Notes: generated by a model from the letters alone, not told the origin. A stretch of 64,000 bases of DNA from Amphiura filiformis (GCF_039555335.1 NC_092646.1:18500029-18564028); one strand, 5' to 3'. Shown: positions 21,925 through 35,225, counted from the stretch's first letter. Numbers and translations: made by a program.

Positions 21925-24900
21925 GTTTGTCCCGGGAAGTTTGTGCATTTAAACCGCATTTTGCAAACTCTCTACTCATAGGCCTACATTCCTTTTTTAT
22001 CATCGGTATGCTACAGTGTCTACACAAAAATATTTGAAATTCCTCCTACGCGGCTATTTCTGAAAGGTAATCAGGCTTGTCTAGCCTGTGCATTAAAGTA
22101 GCGTTAACTTATTTTATTCTTACAACACTTAGAATCACTTAAGGCTGGTTTCTCGAAGCATGGCTAGTGGCCATTTTAGTGTCCAAAAAGGCAAAATTAT
22201 CGTCAAAGATCTTCCGAATTCTGCACCCTTGCGAAGGGTGCAGAATTGGAATCGGGAATAAAAATATCCGATCTTTGCGATCAAAAACATAAAATTACAA
22301 CTTTGGACGTACTATTGGCAACAGACATTATTGCCAAACAATATAGAATAGAACATTCGATGTCAACTTGTCAAAATATAGAACGATATGTGCTCGCCAA
22401 ACTTGTGGCGAGTAGGCAAAATAATTCCCATTCAAACGCATGAGAAATTGAAAGTGCATAACACATGCTAGTCATTATGGCGTATACAGCTGTAGTATAA
22501 TAATGCCAGCGCGCAGTACTTCCATGCTTTATACCGAACATAAATGCCCTTGACACGTCTTTGACAGCCAGTATTATAATTATCTGGTCAAGTGTTGTCA
22601 ATGTCAAATAATTCTACCGCACAATTGGGCAGGTTTGGATAAGACTGTACACTATTATTATTCACTTGTTGTCACTTTCCTAGTATATAATATAGAAGCT
22701 TACAGTCAGCGAAGGTCGGGACAGTAACGACACCCAGCTAACGCAGTTTAGACAAAGTAAGTTCATTCGTTTCAAAACACCAGGTGTAACTGCACCCGGT
22801 TTGTCTTACTCTTAGTAGTTGTCGTTTCAACAAATCACGAAAAAACCTCCTATGTGTCTTTTGCCTTTGAACATGTTTAAAACAAAATTGCGAATTGATT
22901 ACATTGGAGGTTTTGCTTTAAACATGTTCAGGTTCCAAGACACATATATTTATCCTACCCATGGACGCTATAGTATTGTTAATAAAGTGATCATGGTACG
23001 GGCACATGTCGTACACCGTATCATGGCGTGGTTTTTTTCACCCAGGCTTCAGCCTGGTGATATTACATTCAGTTTAGACCTTGTCCTTTGAACCCAAATT
23101 GGCTACTTTGAAACGAAGTAGCCAAATGCATTTGCTTCAGTCCTCATTAAAATTATTTTACAGGATAATGCAGAGTATCTAATGGATCTGCAGGCTACTA
23201 AAAAACTAACCTCACTCCACATGACAAAATTCATAAAACTATATTTAGTAGTGCTTGACTTTACCCAGGGAATGGATGGAATATTAACCTCATTCAAGTC
23301 CTCATGACAATTATTCGTACAGCTGTTCTGTAGCCTATGAAGTTATTTTTTGACATATAGCGATGATGTTGCAATATGAAAGTTGACCGGTGAATGGCCA
23401 TGGCCACTAATTCATGAACTTGGCTAGCTGGCTGGCTGGTCTGAGGTCACACTTCTTAAACATCTATGATTTTAATTGCATTGTTGTTCTCATCACAGAC
23501 TGAATTAGAAGGAACCATTAAACTACTACTATTAAAGTCTGCTATTATAATCGGACACTAAATTAATTGTAAAAAATCCTCCTGCTCCCATCATGCAAGT
23601 TATTCCACTTAGACTGTTTGATATAGGCCTACCTTTATCAAAATAATTAAGCATTGATTAAGCATTTGCCAGTGAAACATTCTCACTCACAAAAATCACA
23701 GATACTCAACATGAGAATCTGTGCAATGTTTGACAGAGAAGGTCACTAAATCTGGCCGTCTCAAGTTCATAATTAGTTTTGATTGATCTTCATGTACCAA
23801 ATCATTTACTTTAAATTGATATCCTAGCTGTGACCTCTGAGCCAAATGTTCTATAGCATAGTAACACCACATGCATTCATATACATTTATATACAAACAT
23901 ATTGGCATAATGGGGATTGATGTTCTCTGACTGCAGTCAGAGGGCTACATGTAGTACCAGTGATGGCTAGTAGTAGCATACAGGTAGTTCATATACTTTA
24001 ATATTCAGCAATCATAGCTCAGCTGTTGTGGAGTACTAGTTCTTTGGTTGAATCACCACCTTCTTGACTGATCAGAAGACCTGTGTTTTATATAGGCTTA
24101 CTGCATACACTGCCTACCTCTTTGCAGCCTCTTTGTGGAGCCAAGGTGGGGCAGTCCGGGGGGGGGTTGTTGTGCAGTCATGTGACCTCCGTACGGCCTG
24201 GGTACTCCCTTTTAAAGGGATTTTTATTTTATCCACTACGTTTTGATTTGAATTTTGTGTTCTACATCAGATCACTCAGACCGCTAGTCACTCGTTTGCT
24301 ATCGTGATACAAGGCTTCTTTCAGTATTAAACACCAGAAGAAAGCCATAATGCTGTTTTTTTTTTTTAATCCTGTTGTTAAACTTAGGCATGAAATTTAG
24401 TCTTCTAGTGTAAGATATTCGATTTTGACAGACCTGAACTTCGCTCGTGAGCTTTATTTTAGGGTCAACCTTTTAACTTTCAAAATAATATAATTCACTA
24501 ATGAAAAGTTTTTCCAAACTTTCTAAAGCACATCATACAGTGCTATATATCATAGTTTTGTCCGAGTTTCCGTTTTCATTGCACAATTGCTCACTTCCGA
24601 CTGCCATTTTTTTTTTCAAAATCAACGCGTGAATAGGCCTATACCCATGACATGTATATGCATGGAATGATGATTCTGCATGCCACAATAGATATAATCA
24701 ATTATTGTTGCTATACTAGTTGTATTCGAAATAAAGTACTGAGTTGGACATTTTGGGAGTCGCAAGAAATTGGTGAAATCAAAACGGATATTCTGGCAAA
24801 ACTATAATATATAGTCCCGTACAATATGCCTGATAGAGTTGGAAAAATCTTTCTTCAGCGAATTACAATTATTGTTTTTTATTTGACCGAGAAAATTAAT

Positions 24901-24986
24901 TTCAAAACAAAACGTGTGTCTCAGAAATGGGTTGAATTCAACATGTATCGAAATCCTTCCAGTACGACTATGTAAAACAATAGAGG
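21925..24986. other. 3-kb gene-free stretch
   Basis: No gene is supported. A hairpin lies at about 22848-22945, with arms containing GTGTCTT...GAACATGTTTAAA and TTTAAACATGTTC...AAGACACA. A 65-codon frame at 22246-22443 and a 33-codon frame at about 22160 have no recognised domain. Confidence 0.4.
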
Positions 24987-25030
24987 GTGGTCAGCAGCGT
25001 TTTGAGCGTTTTTGTTAATAAATGCGTGTT

Positions 25031-25504
25031 ATTCGAGGGCAATGGCCGTGAATGTATAGTTCATGAGGGCACTATTGATGAGGATAGTGAGGCCAAATAT
25101 AAATTTCGTTGTGTTTGTAAAAATTTAGGGCACACTGAAATAAAGAATTACAAGTCATTTTCTTCTCCTATATGTAATCACATGGTCCCAGAAATTAGTT
25201 ACGAAATAAAGAAACGGTTGTTAAAAATATGCTGTGCGTAAAATTTAACTAAATTTAAATTTTGGATATTCGAGGGCAATGGCCGTGAATGTATAGTTCA
25301 TGAGGGCACTATTGATGAGGATAGTGAGGCCAAATATAAATTTCGTTGTGTTTGTAAAAATTTAGGGCACACTGAAATAAAGAATTACAAGTCATGTTCT
25401 TCTCCTATATGTAATCACATGGTCCCAGAAATTAGTTACGAAATAAAGAAACGGTTGTTAAAAATATGCTGTGCGTAAAATTTAACTAAATTTAAATTTT
25501 GGAT
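25031..25504. repeat. Tandem duplication of a 237-bp unit
   Basis: ATTCGAGGGCAATGGCC starts at 25031 and again at 25268. The two units are nearly identical (I see one difference, in the TTTTCTT/TGTTCTT word). The unit is 79 codons long, so the reading frame is kept. The first unit holds most of an 84-codon + frame (24987-25241, Cys-rich, with CVCKNLGHTEIKNYKS) that stops before the unit ends. I do not recognise the peptide. Confidence 0.9.
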
Positions 25505-25970
25505 AATCATTTATACGTACTTACAATTGAAACACTTGCATGATTAACTCATAGTCTCATATCGCAAAAACCTCGATAGTTAGCATGTGCGTACTATTGA
25601 GCACTTTTGAAAACATGAAATGCTACCAAAGTCCGGCGCTCTACCAACTGAGCTAATGGGGTTGAGACACACATTTGAAGGTTTACTTGTTCGTATAACT
25701 GTGTATCGATTATTTGCACAAAACCCTCGTACAATCCTGTTCAAAATTTATTCAACAGAATTGTCAAATTATCTGCCAAATAAACATAATTTTTCACCAG
25801 GTTCACCGTCACAAATAATATTAAAATGAGACAAGAACAAAAAGTAATCTTACCCGGGAATCGAATCCAGGACCTCAGGTCTTGACCTGTGCCTTATAAC
25901 CACTTGGCCACGGGAGCTTCGTGATCAGACTGGTTGAAATTCGAACCTATAAGCGGTCACTTAAGGGCTG
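25505..25970. other. Spacer with tRNA-like pieces
   Basis: On the minus strand, TAGCTCAGTTGGTAGAGCGC at about 25634-25653 resembles a tRNA D-arm (A box) without the matching 3' half. A second tRNA-like piece lies at about 25855-25922, with TGGCCAAGTGG as A box and GGATTCGATTCC as B box. Neither gives a full acceptor stem, so decayed tRNAs or SINE heads are more likely than working genes. Confidence 0.35.
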
Positions 25971-25974
25971 GGGT

Positions 25975-26606
25975 ATGAACGTTTGGACAGTATTTATTGT
26001 GGGACATTAGAGCACATCAGACCTATCGAATTGCATTCTGAATACGAAGAATGTCATTCTGATATCAAATAATTATGATTTTTTGAGATTCCCAATTTAA
26101 TACACATTTTATGGCAAATAATTAAAAATTGATATTTTTGATATTTAACAGTACTTGAAGTAAACTTTATAAATCTGATAATTTATACTTAAAGTGTATG
26201 TAGGTGGGATGAAAAGCCGACGATCAATTGAAAAATTTGACCTTTCGTATTGAAGATATGGATTTTTTTCCCCAAAACACCAAAAAAAATTAGGTCTCCA
26301 TATCTTCAATATGAAAGGTCAAAATTTTCAATTGACCGTCGGCTTTTCCTCCTGCTACATACACTTTAAGAATATATCATTAGATTTATATAATTTACTT
26401 CGAGGACTGTTATATATCAACAATTTGAAAAATATCATTTTTATAATTTGTCATAAAATTTGTATTATATTGTGATTTTAAAAATGAAAATTATTTGATA
26501 TCAGAAAGACATGCTTCGTATTCAGAATGCAATTCGATAGGTCTGAGGTGCTCTCATGTCCCACAAAAATACTGTCGAAACGCAATAAACGCTCATTTTG
26601 GATCCC
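25975..26606. mobile_element. TTAA-flanked foldback MITE (family X), copy 3
   Basis: Full-length: TTAA at 25971-25974 and 26607-26610, GGGCTGGGGTATGAACG at the left end, GGATCCC at the right end, and the AAAAGCCGACGATCAATTG hairpin in the middle. It closely matches copy 1. Confidence 0.85.
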
Positions 26607-26700
26607 TTAAACTTATCTCCTTCCCGCAAATAGCTAGCAGCTAGGGCCGTAAATGCGAGAAATAAATAATATTGCTATCCTCCCTGTAGACAATGGTAGA

Positions 26701-27936
26701 CAGTGGACTTCGGTTGTATATATAAATGCGCATATATAAATGCGCACGTGACATCTACAAGTCGCCATACCGTATTAAACGATATAAGGTACCCGGATGT
26801 ACATAAACTCCCCGTGCAAAAGTATAGGGGAAAATGACAGGTCGCAAGGAAAATTGCTTTTGCAAAATAGTGGCATTGATTGCAAAGGGTAACATAACTT
26901 GACCCGAAAGATAAACTCTTTATTAACATTTTCCATCACGGAAAAAAAAATTAACTACGGAAAAGCTAGATATAGCTGATTTACGAACTTATATTTCATA
27001 ATTTCCGTGCTAAATGGGCGTGCCAATTGGCCATATCTATGACGTAGTGCTGGTTTCATACTATCATGCTGCTTGCCGCCGAGCGACGTGACACACGCGC
27101 ATTGTAGACAAACAGACACAATCAAGACTTGTGAATGGCTGATAAGTCATGCCTCTTGTCGCAACGGCATGAAAGTATGAAAGGCACCTAGGTTTCATTA
27201 TCATTGAGGTATAGGACTTTTAATTTTTTCGGAGGAGAGCAGGTAGGGCAACTACTTGATTATATTTCTACATGTTCATACTAAATACCCTGAAAATTTT
27301 TGAAAATTCGCACGAGTCCGTTTTTTTTAAATCACATTTTTGTTCCTAAAATGGGGTTATAGCGCCCTCAACGGCACTCTCTCCATAGGGCTACATGTAA
27401 AGACCAGTTATAGACAAATGGCCCTAAAATAAAACGGACTCGTGCGAATTTCCTCAAATTTTGCATATGATGTAGAATTAACATCTGGAATGTAATGCAA
27501 GTGATGTCGTTGCTGCTCTTCTAAATTCATTTTTTAAATGTCCGCCCCAGACCAAGGTGAGGGGATAAGGTCAGAACTGTGCAGGCGGCGGATGACATGA
27601 TCGAGCCGGCAACTTGTGAAACCGCCCGGCCGTATGGCTAATTTTGTGGGGTTCATTATCGAACCCCAACGGTTTTAACTTGTATTTATATTATTTATCA
27701 ACATAGGCCTATTTGTTTGTGATATTTCAAGCGTTTTAAAATTTCAAAATAATCCCATTCAATTACACGGTTGACGATGAAAATTTACTGAATTTAGAGA
27801 ATGCAATGCGGCCACCACCTGGAACTGTGGTCGCAATTTCAGTGATTGACAGTGAGGTAACACGAACATGGCACTGGCCATCTGGTCACGTGCGCATTTA
27901 TATATGCGCATTTATATATACAACCGAAGTCCACTG
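26701..27936. mobile_element. Five-bp-TSD MITE family, copy 3, just upstream of FMO-1
   Basis: It begins CAGTGGACTTCGG and ends CCGAAGTCCACTG. GTAGA flanks both sides (26696-26700 and 27937-27941). Doubled TATAAATGCGCAT blocks and GCACGTGAC boxes lie just inside both ends. A 141-bp inner insertion with inverted GTGCTGGTTTCATACT-type ends is at 27047-27187. The right end is about 230 bp from the FMO-1 start codon. Confidence 0.85.
27047..27187. mobile_element. Small MITE nested in the element above
   Basis: The ends GTGCTGGTTTCATACTATC and GCATGAAAGTATGAAAGGCAC are inverted with a few mismatches. A motif of the same kind opens the GC-rich segment at 4500. Confidence 0.55.
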
Positions 27937-27941
27937 GTAGA

Positions 27942-28164
27942 GGAAATATAACATGGAATAACAGTGGCATTTCTGCCAAATGTACAGCAAACTAACTATA
28001 GAATTAACAGTCAACATTTAATCATGTATAGGCTAATCATTCTTATTATTTCTTTGTCGGGCTTCTCTTTTTTATTACGCTTTATGGACGCTATGAAAGA
28101 CGCAAAGACTGGTTGAAAACTCGTTTCTAACACTCTAACTATTTATTTGTATTTCTAAAGTATC
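27942..28164 (+). promoter_or_regulatory. FMO-1 upstream region
   Basis: Only about 220 bp separate the MITE from the start codon. TTTCTAAAG just before the ATG could be a splice acceptor, so the first coding exon may follow a 5' UTR intron. No TATA box can be fixed. Confidence 0.3.
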
Positions 28165-30763
28165 ATGAGTATGGAGGAAACCAAATCAAAGAAGGTAGCC
28201 ATCATTGGCGCCGGAACCAGTGGTCTTGTAGCGATGAAATGTTGCTTAGATGAAGGACTCGTACCAGTATGCTACGAGAGAACTAGTGATATAGGCGGAC
28301 TTTGGTGTTTCCGAGAGTATTCAGATAAACCAGAGAACCGTTTTAGTACTACGACCGTGTGCAGATCAACAGTGACCAATATAAGCAAGGAGTTCATGGC
28401 ATTCAGTGATTTTCCAATGCCCAAGGAATTCCCGAATTATTTGCATAATTCGCATGTGTACAATTATCTAGACATGTACGCCGAGAAATTCAACTTGAAG
28501 CCTCATATAGTATTCAACACCAATGTCAAGCTTATTTCGAAAACTGATGATTATGATTCAACAGGGCGGTGGAGATTAGACCTGGAAAACAAAGACGGCT
28601 GCGTGGGACAAGAAATTTATGATGCAGTGTTGGTGTGCAATGGTCATGATGTAACACCACTTTATCCACAGCTATCAGGTATAAACCAGATCATTATAAG
28701 CAAGTTGTATTTTTTTTAGAATTAACGACAAAAAAGGTAATATACACAACCCTGATTATAATGTGTAATCTGATTAATGAAAATTGGGATATTGCAGCTG
28801 AAAACCTTCAGTAGGATGAACGACTCTTCCAGAGCCAAAGATTCGCCTAATGGCGCACATGAGCTCCCTTGACATAACTGGAATTTTAGGTACAAACTAA
28901 AAGTGCCTCCCGTAAAAAAATCTACCAGCACGTAAGGACGCGGACCCTTAATTCTTGTTGGACTTTTCAGAGGAGGAAGTTACCTATTTGTACGTAAACC
29001 TTTTCTTACGGAAATGTAGCTCATGTGTGCCATTAGACGAATTTTTACTGAAAAAAAGCTCCCCTTTGATAATCCGTAGACAAAGGACAGCCTACATTAT
29101 GTAACCTTTTATCTTGTTTATAGTTTAGTCCAGAAACGAAGAAAACTATCATACTTCTCTTGCGGTGAATGAATCGAAACACATAACCGTTATAATACCA
29201 GTTACATTTGTATTTTTATTTCTTTGAATTTCAGCTAATTGAAATTTGTTTCCTTTGCTCTATTGGTTATAGGTCTAGAAGATTTCCAAGGTAATGTAAT
29301 AGACACAAAGGATTACAAGAGACCAATAGGGTACGACGACAAACGTGTCCTGGTGGTTGGTATTGGAAATTCAGCTTGTGACGTAGCAGTAGAACTAGCT
29401 AGGATTGCTGAAAAGGTAATTAACATTTTACTGTTACGAAAAAAGCTATATTACTCATGTTTGAAACGTCGGCTGTTCTGTTTCTGTCTGTTTGTTTGGT
29501 TTAGTTTTTGTATATTTATGTACGCAGGCCCGGATTTACCATGGGGCTATAGATGGATCCAAGCTTTTAAAGGCCCCAAATTTGGGAGGATAATTTAGTA
29601 AAATTAAACAAAATTTAAAAAGGCGGATTTTTTTATCACTGGTTTGAAATGAGAAATAGATTGCAGGGCAGATGGGATTCTCACTAGCTGGACTTGCACA
29701 AACTATTTTAACATAACATAACTGGTTTGGTCGTACTCTTTACGATACCATGCTCTTTTTCTTGAGGGATTGGAGATCTAATTTGTCCATATTCAACTTC
29801 ATACAGGTTTACTTGAGCACACGAGGAGGATCTTGGATCTTGTCGCGTCTACAGGAGGGTGGTTTACCTTTAGACGTTATAGCAATACGCAGGGTTGGCG
29901 GTCTTATACCGGAACCACTAAGAGAATGGAAGTTGCAGAGAGGAATCAACAATCGCCTGGATCATACCATACATCCATTAAAACCAAAACATGGAATCTT
30001 TGCTTCAGGTATTACAGTAAATGATGAGCTACCTTACCATATCGTCAACGGGAATATCGTACTCAAACCAGATGTTAAGCGACTAACCAAAACAAGTGTG
30101 GAATTTCAAGATGGTACTTACGAAGACATCGATTGTGTCATTTTAGGAACCGGATATGACATCACTTTTCCTATCGATCCGTCAATTGTTAGCGTGGACA
30201 ACTGTAAGGTTCATCTGTACAGGTTTATGTTTCCTCCAGATTTGAAGCACCCGACACTGGCCATTATTGGGCTGACAAAACAAGCAGGTCCGGTGAATCC
30301 AGTCAGCGAGCTTCAAAGCAGATGGTGCGCGAGATTGATAAAAGGAATCTGCAAACTGCCTTCCGAAGATCAGATGGTGCAACATATTGCGAAACACAAA
30401 GAGATCCAAAAGAAAACATGTAGAGAATCACCAAGATTAACTACTAAAATTGATTTCATTCCTTACATGGACGAGATTGCGAGTGAAATCGGCGCGAAGC
30501 CAGATTTATGGAAGATGATGTTTGAAGATCCGATGCTGTCATTGCGATGTTTCTTTGGACCTTGCTATCCTTACCAGTACCGATTAGTTGGTCCTGGCAA
30601 ATGGGATGGTGCCAAAGAGGCTATAGAGACAGCGTGGGATCGGATTACAGGAGCTTACCAGACGAGGCAAGTGCCTGAGGATGAAACTTCTAATCTGGCG
30701 ACCATTCTTTTTATTGTAGGACTTTGTGGACTATTAATCAGCATAATATATTTACTGTTATGA
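28165..30763 (+). CDS. Flavin-containing monooxygenase, complete (FMO-1, three exons)
   Basis: I join 28165-28678, 29273-29415 and 29807-30763. All junctions are GT-AG and in phase, giving 537 residues, the normal FMO length. FMOs are microsomal enzymes that use FAD, NADPH and O2 to oxygenate soft nucleophiles such as amines and sulfides. Seen: FAD-binding GAGTSG at residues 15-20, ERTSDIGGLW after it, FSDFPMP, NADPH-binding GIGNSA at 201-206, GTGY at 333-336, FFGPCYPYQYRLVGPG in the C-terminal part and a hydrophobic membrane anchor at about 517-537. Odd: the FMO fingerprint FxGxxxHxxxY reads FQGNVIDTKDY, so its histidine is Asp182. A possible ATTAAA signal lies near 30839. A paralogue begins at 61011. 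Family assignment is firm; the substrate is unknown. Confidence 0.93.
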
Positions 30764-33700
30764 ACACATTCGATTAGGTCTTTTACATGCTCGGACAATA
30801 ACATACTTGCTTTGTAAACTTTTATACTCAAAGATAGAATTAAACCTAATTTGCGTATGACACTAAACTCCCCACGACCATTGATTGGAATGGTGATGCG
30901 TAAAAGGAAGGTTGATCCAGCTGATCGGATTGGAGAAAAAGAATCGCAGAAAATTACTAAAAATTATGGTACTTTTGCAAGGCAAAAAGCAACTTTTCTA
31001 CTGAGGCATTGTTGACATGGTGCCTTTAGGAAAGAAAGATTCCTATTACTAAGTCCTTAAGAGGGTTTTTATATTTGAAGGTGCAAAATCAACCATAATG
31101 CACGCTGTATAACTGCCGCGCTCAAAAACCTCAATCATCACAACATTCGTAAACAAACCGTGCCACACCACTCCACGCCATACATAAATTCTCTCAGTCA
31201 CATTTCCCCAATATGAAATTTTAAAAAAGGAAAATTTTAATTTTACTTTTTTTAAAGTTTGAGCGGCGGGGTTCGAACTCACGGCGCACCGCTTTGGATA
31301 CTCTATGAGCCTAGCGCCTTAGACCGCTCGGTCACTTGTCTTGTTGGTATCCATCTAAAACTTATTTGAACATATAATCGCAACTTCAACATAGGCCTAC
31401 CACGTGACAAGGAAAGGCAGAAAATGTACCATATTTTGGAATTTTATTTGCCTAAAAACATTAATGTGTATTATAATAGAGCTACCATTTTTTATATTGT
31501 TGAATTCTTAAGCGCATACAGACAATTAATACGAGGGTACAATGATACACATAAATCGATTTTGATTTCGGCCACGTGCTCTGCAGTACATCGCGTCGGT
31601 TGCGAGGTATGGCCAGTCAGTCTACCATTTTTCTTGTATGCACGTTCGATGTTTTTATCAATTATTTAAAGAATCCACATTAAACCCCAATTTTTTTTCA
31701 GGAAATAAAAGATTAGATTACCATAAAAAGGAAACAGTAATCTTTGATGGGGTCTAATATAATTTTTACAAAGAATTTTCAACGTTTTTTCTATCCTTAT
31801 TCTTGCTCAATTAAATAAATATTTTGGACTATATAAAATTGAAATAAATTTCTCTGCCTCTTAAACGACATCAAATGTGCCACAATTTGGTATCACGAAT
31901 CGTTATATATGATGTGCAGTAAATATTCATATATTCTTTCATACATGCTTAAATTTTGACATAAAAAATATTTCATTGAAAACCCTCTCACTCGGCTATT
32001 TAAATAAGGTAACCACGCTTCCCTAGAATGTGCAATAAATTAGCATTAAAAGTTTTCTTATTTTAGCAGCATTCTAGAAACTCTTGCCGTTTGACGAATA
32101 GCGGAGTAGTTGCGTGCAGTGCCAATGTTTTTCAATCAACAACAATACTTTAAGGGATCCAAAAAAGAAACATTAAGTTGACGAAATTCGAAGTATATAC
32201 CTGGATAAGAATGTTTCAGAGAGATAAATCCTCAGCCGTAAAGCCGAATTTACACTACATCGCTGAGCGATATCAATTGGTTTTTAGTAAACGAGATAGA
32301 TCGCATTTTGTGCATTGGGAAAAGCGTGCTACCTTATTGGTCAAATAGCAATCGCTCGATGGAATATAAATTCAGCTTAAGACACGAACACTTTCTCCAC
32401 TACATACAGATATCTCAATAAGTTAATAAATAGTGGGATTCATAACGCTGGACTTATCATTCACAAATCAGGTATCAAATGCATTATGATTAATATAAAA
32501 CAACGCATCCGATTGATTGTTAAATAATAGTCATTATGAATTTAGACTGACAATTTGGAATACGGTATGGTATTTGTTTTCATTAGTTAGACTAAAAAAT
32601 AATCGTAATTCACTTTATAAGCATAGTCATAATATTAATCAGTAGTATATATATTTGTTCTAATTCGTAGTTTTTTGTACAGTGACAAGAATTGTTTTTA
32701 AGAACTGCTGTGAGTTTTTAATTATTTGCTGTGAGGCTTTTATATTAATTAAAACCAAAACTATTTATAATTGATAATTAATATTTTCAAATTTAATTTA
32801 ATTTGAAAAGTCCTATTCCTAGATTTTTTCTGCTGTAAAAATTAAAAAATAGAATACAATTCATACTTGAACTGTAGTTTTAAGGTGGGTTGGCGGGAAT
32901 AATAACTTAGTGGTGCTTGCACTCAAATATTAAGACAAAATTAACAAAGATGCCAAAACAAGAGGAAATAGTATGTATGGGTTTAATGAGATCCCAATGC
33001 TTGATATATGTGGTGTCATTTCTGCAACTCAAGAACCGCAAGACCTATGGATATATAAATGCTTTCATCGGCTTCATTAACTCATTTCCTATATAAAGGC
33101 TTATAAAGCCATTTCCTATATAAAGGCTCATTTAAAAGTACACTCCAGGTGTTTTCAGTAAATGGCTAAATCTGAAAAAAAAAATGGCTCGATCCTGAGA
33201 TTTCCTGAGCGGGATTTGTTGCTGAATTGGGCTATTACCTATTCAGGTTATTTTCCCTGTCTGTATACAGTGACAGCACCGCGGGTACGGCACACTCCTG
33301 CATTTCACAATGATCAGTACAGTGGGGACTGTGCCCGGGGTACTGTGGGTACATCTAACACAGGCTAAGATTTAGCTCGTAAATTTAATATTTATGTTAT
33401 TTTTTGATAATTAGTTAAAAATATGTTTTCCACAAATGAGAATGCATTACTTGAAATTAGTCTTTGTACAAGTCTTAATTTGAATTGGTTGTCACAACAT
33501 ACGAAAAACGCAAAAAGGTATGTTTTTGGCATTTATATCCAAAAATTGACCAAATATTAAAATTTGACTTTCATTGCCAGTTTTTGAAGGATTAGGATAT
33601 GCATAGAATTCCTGAAAATGATATAGGATGTGTGTATTGATGAGAAACCCTTACTGGACTTGATTGATTTGACACAGAAGCTACTTTCCTATATAGCCTA

Positions 33701-34147
33701 TATATAGCTGTGATATGTACAGTGTAGGAAAATAAAACAGTATGCAATATGAAAATATTGCATTGCTTAGCACTGCCGAGGGAGATGGAGTAAAGGAAGT
33801 ACTCGCAAGTCATGGGATTACCATGAGTGAGGCTACACGACTCGCCCAGGAAAGAAAGTTACATTTCCCCACGACGCTATGAACGGCAAAAGTGGTGGAT
33901 AACAGTAAGTAAAAGTAAAGTAAGCAATATGAAATAGTTGGTGAATAGTATCAACCTTTGGGAGTAAATGAATTTTCAAAAGTAATGAAATGAAATGCTC
34001 GTTAAAGCCAGCGACCAAAAAATGATACTGATGTTGATATCGAAGGGCTGTGCAAATCGATAGAGTAAACAAGAGATGTCTTTAAAATGACTTAGCATGC
34101 TAAGAAACAGAAACAATGCTTTGGACAATTAGTCACGATCAACCAAG
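30764..34147. other. 3.4-kb gene-free stretch
   Basis: Contains a tRNA-like sequence (about 31264-31340, minus) and a probable small MITE at about 32242-32380 with inverted ends (AGCCGAATTTACACTACATCG and a close complement ending ATTCAGCTTA). Otherwise no gene is recognised. Confidence 0.4.
31264..31340 (-). other. tRNA-Leu-like sequence, probably a pseudogene or SINE head
   Basis: Read on the minus strand it has GACCGAGCGGTCTAAGGCGC, very like the D-arm and A box of Leu-type tRNAs, then a long variable part, and GAGTTCGAACCCC as B box. The spacing suits a type II tRNA. The acceptor and anticodon stems do not pair cleanly by eye. Confidence 0.35.
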
Positions 34148-34447
34148 CCGACGATCAATTCAATATTTTGACCTTTTATATTGAAGATACACATTTCCCC
34201 CAAAAGATCTAAATCCATATCTTCAATGCGAAAGGTCAAAATTTTCAATTGATCGTCGGCTTTTCATCCTAGCTACATACACTTTAAGTACATATCATTA
34301 AATTGAGAAAGTTTACTTCAAGGACTGTTAAATATCAAAAAATCAATTTTGAATCATTTGCCATAAAATGTGTATTATATCGCGAATTTCAAAAAATCAA
34401 AATTATTTGATATCAGAAGGACATTCTTTGTATTCAGAATGCAATTG
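34148..34447. mobile_element. Family X MITE, partial copy 4
   Basis: The central hairpin (AAGCCGACGATCAATTC to GATCGTCGGCTTTTC) and part of the right arm are present. Both TTAA-flanked ends are missing. Confidence 0.65.
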
Positions 34448-35224
34448 GATGGAGTTCATGGAGGCTAGGAGATGTAGCAGAGACATTAACCCTCTGTTTA
34501 GTATGTAACAAGGCATCTCATTGGTTCTGCTGTATGTCATCAGAATGGCCGCGTTCTCAGTTTATTTACTCTTATCTGTATTGATGTTATTGGATCTTGG
34601 GATGTGACCCAAAGTAATGACAGTTGTAGAATACTGTCAATACCCAAAGAAAACAAATATTTTTTCGATGTTTACAATGTAAACTTTGCAACTTTGCCTT
34701 CCAGAGATTTCGCTAATTTTTTAAAACTTTCTATGATTTATAATTATTGTGCCTTTGCTTAGAATACTTTGGTTGAATACACGTACTAGATCAACACCTG
34801 CACTTATTGACTATCATCACAAATGTTACTTTTGGTGGTATTAATTTATCCAAAGATTAGTAAAAGTAACATAATAGGTTAAATACCGAATTTCCAGTTT
34901 TAACAGTGAAAATACGTTGAATATTAATGAAAACCAGTGAAAATATGATAGGCCTACACATTACATGTATATTATTATCTGATGTACTAGTATACACAGC
35001 AGGGAAGTATGAAGACTGACCCAGCCAGCTGCCTTGAGTCAAGAAAGACTAGATTGTTTTTTATCAGTAGGCCATCAGCGGAACTTTATCCTTTTTGAGG
35101 ACTCTTCTTGTTTAATCTAGCGATAAAGGTCAGATAATCGCCAGGTTGGGTCAAATGATACATGGTGTATGGACTTTACCAAAATTGTAAAGGCCGGATG
35201 CCCTGTTGCCGCAACCCTTTTTGC

Positions 35225-35225
<1 letters not shown>
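34448..35225. other. no feature seen
   Basis: Spacer without a recognised gene. Confidence 0.35.

Noticed and set aside
21714-22027. Frames rich in Cys-Leu-Phe-Val and Ile-Tyr-Leu-Phe
   Set aside because: They are translations of AAAC and AAAT microsatellites.
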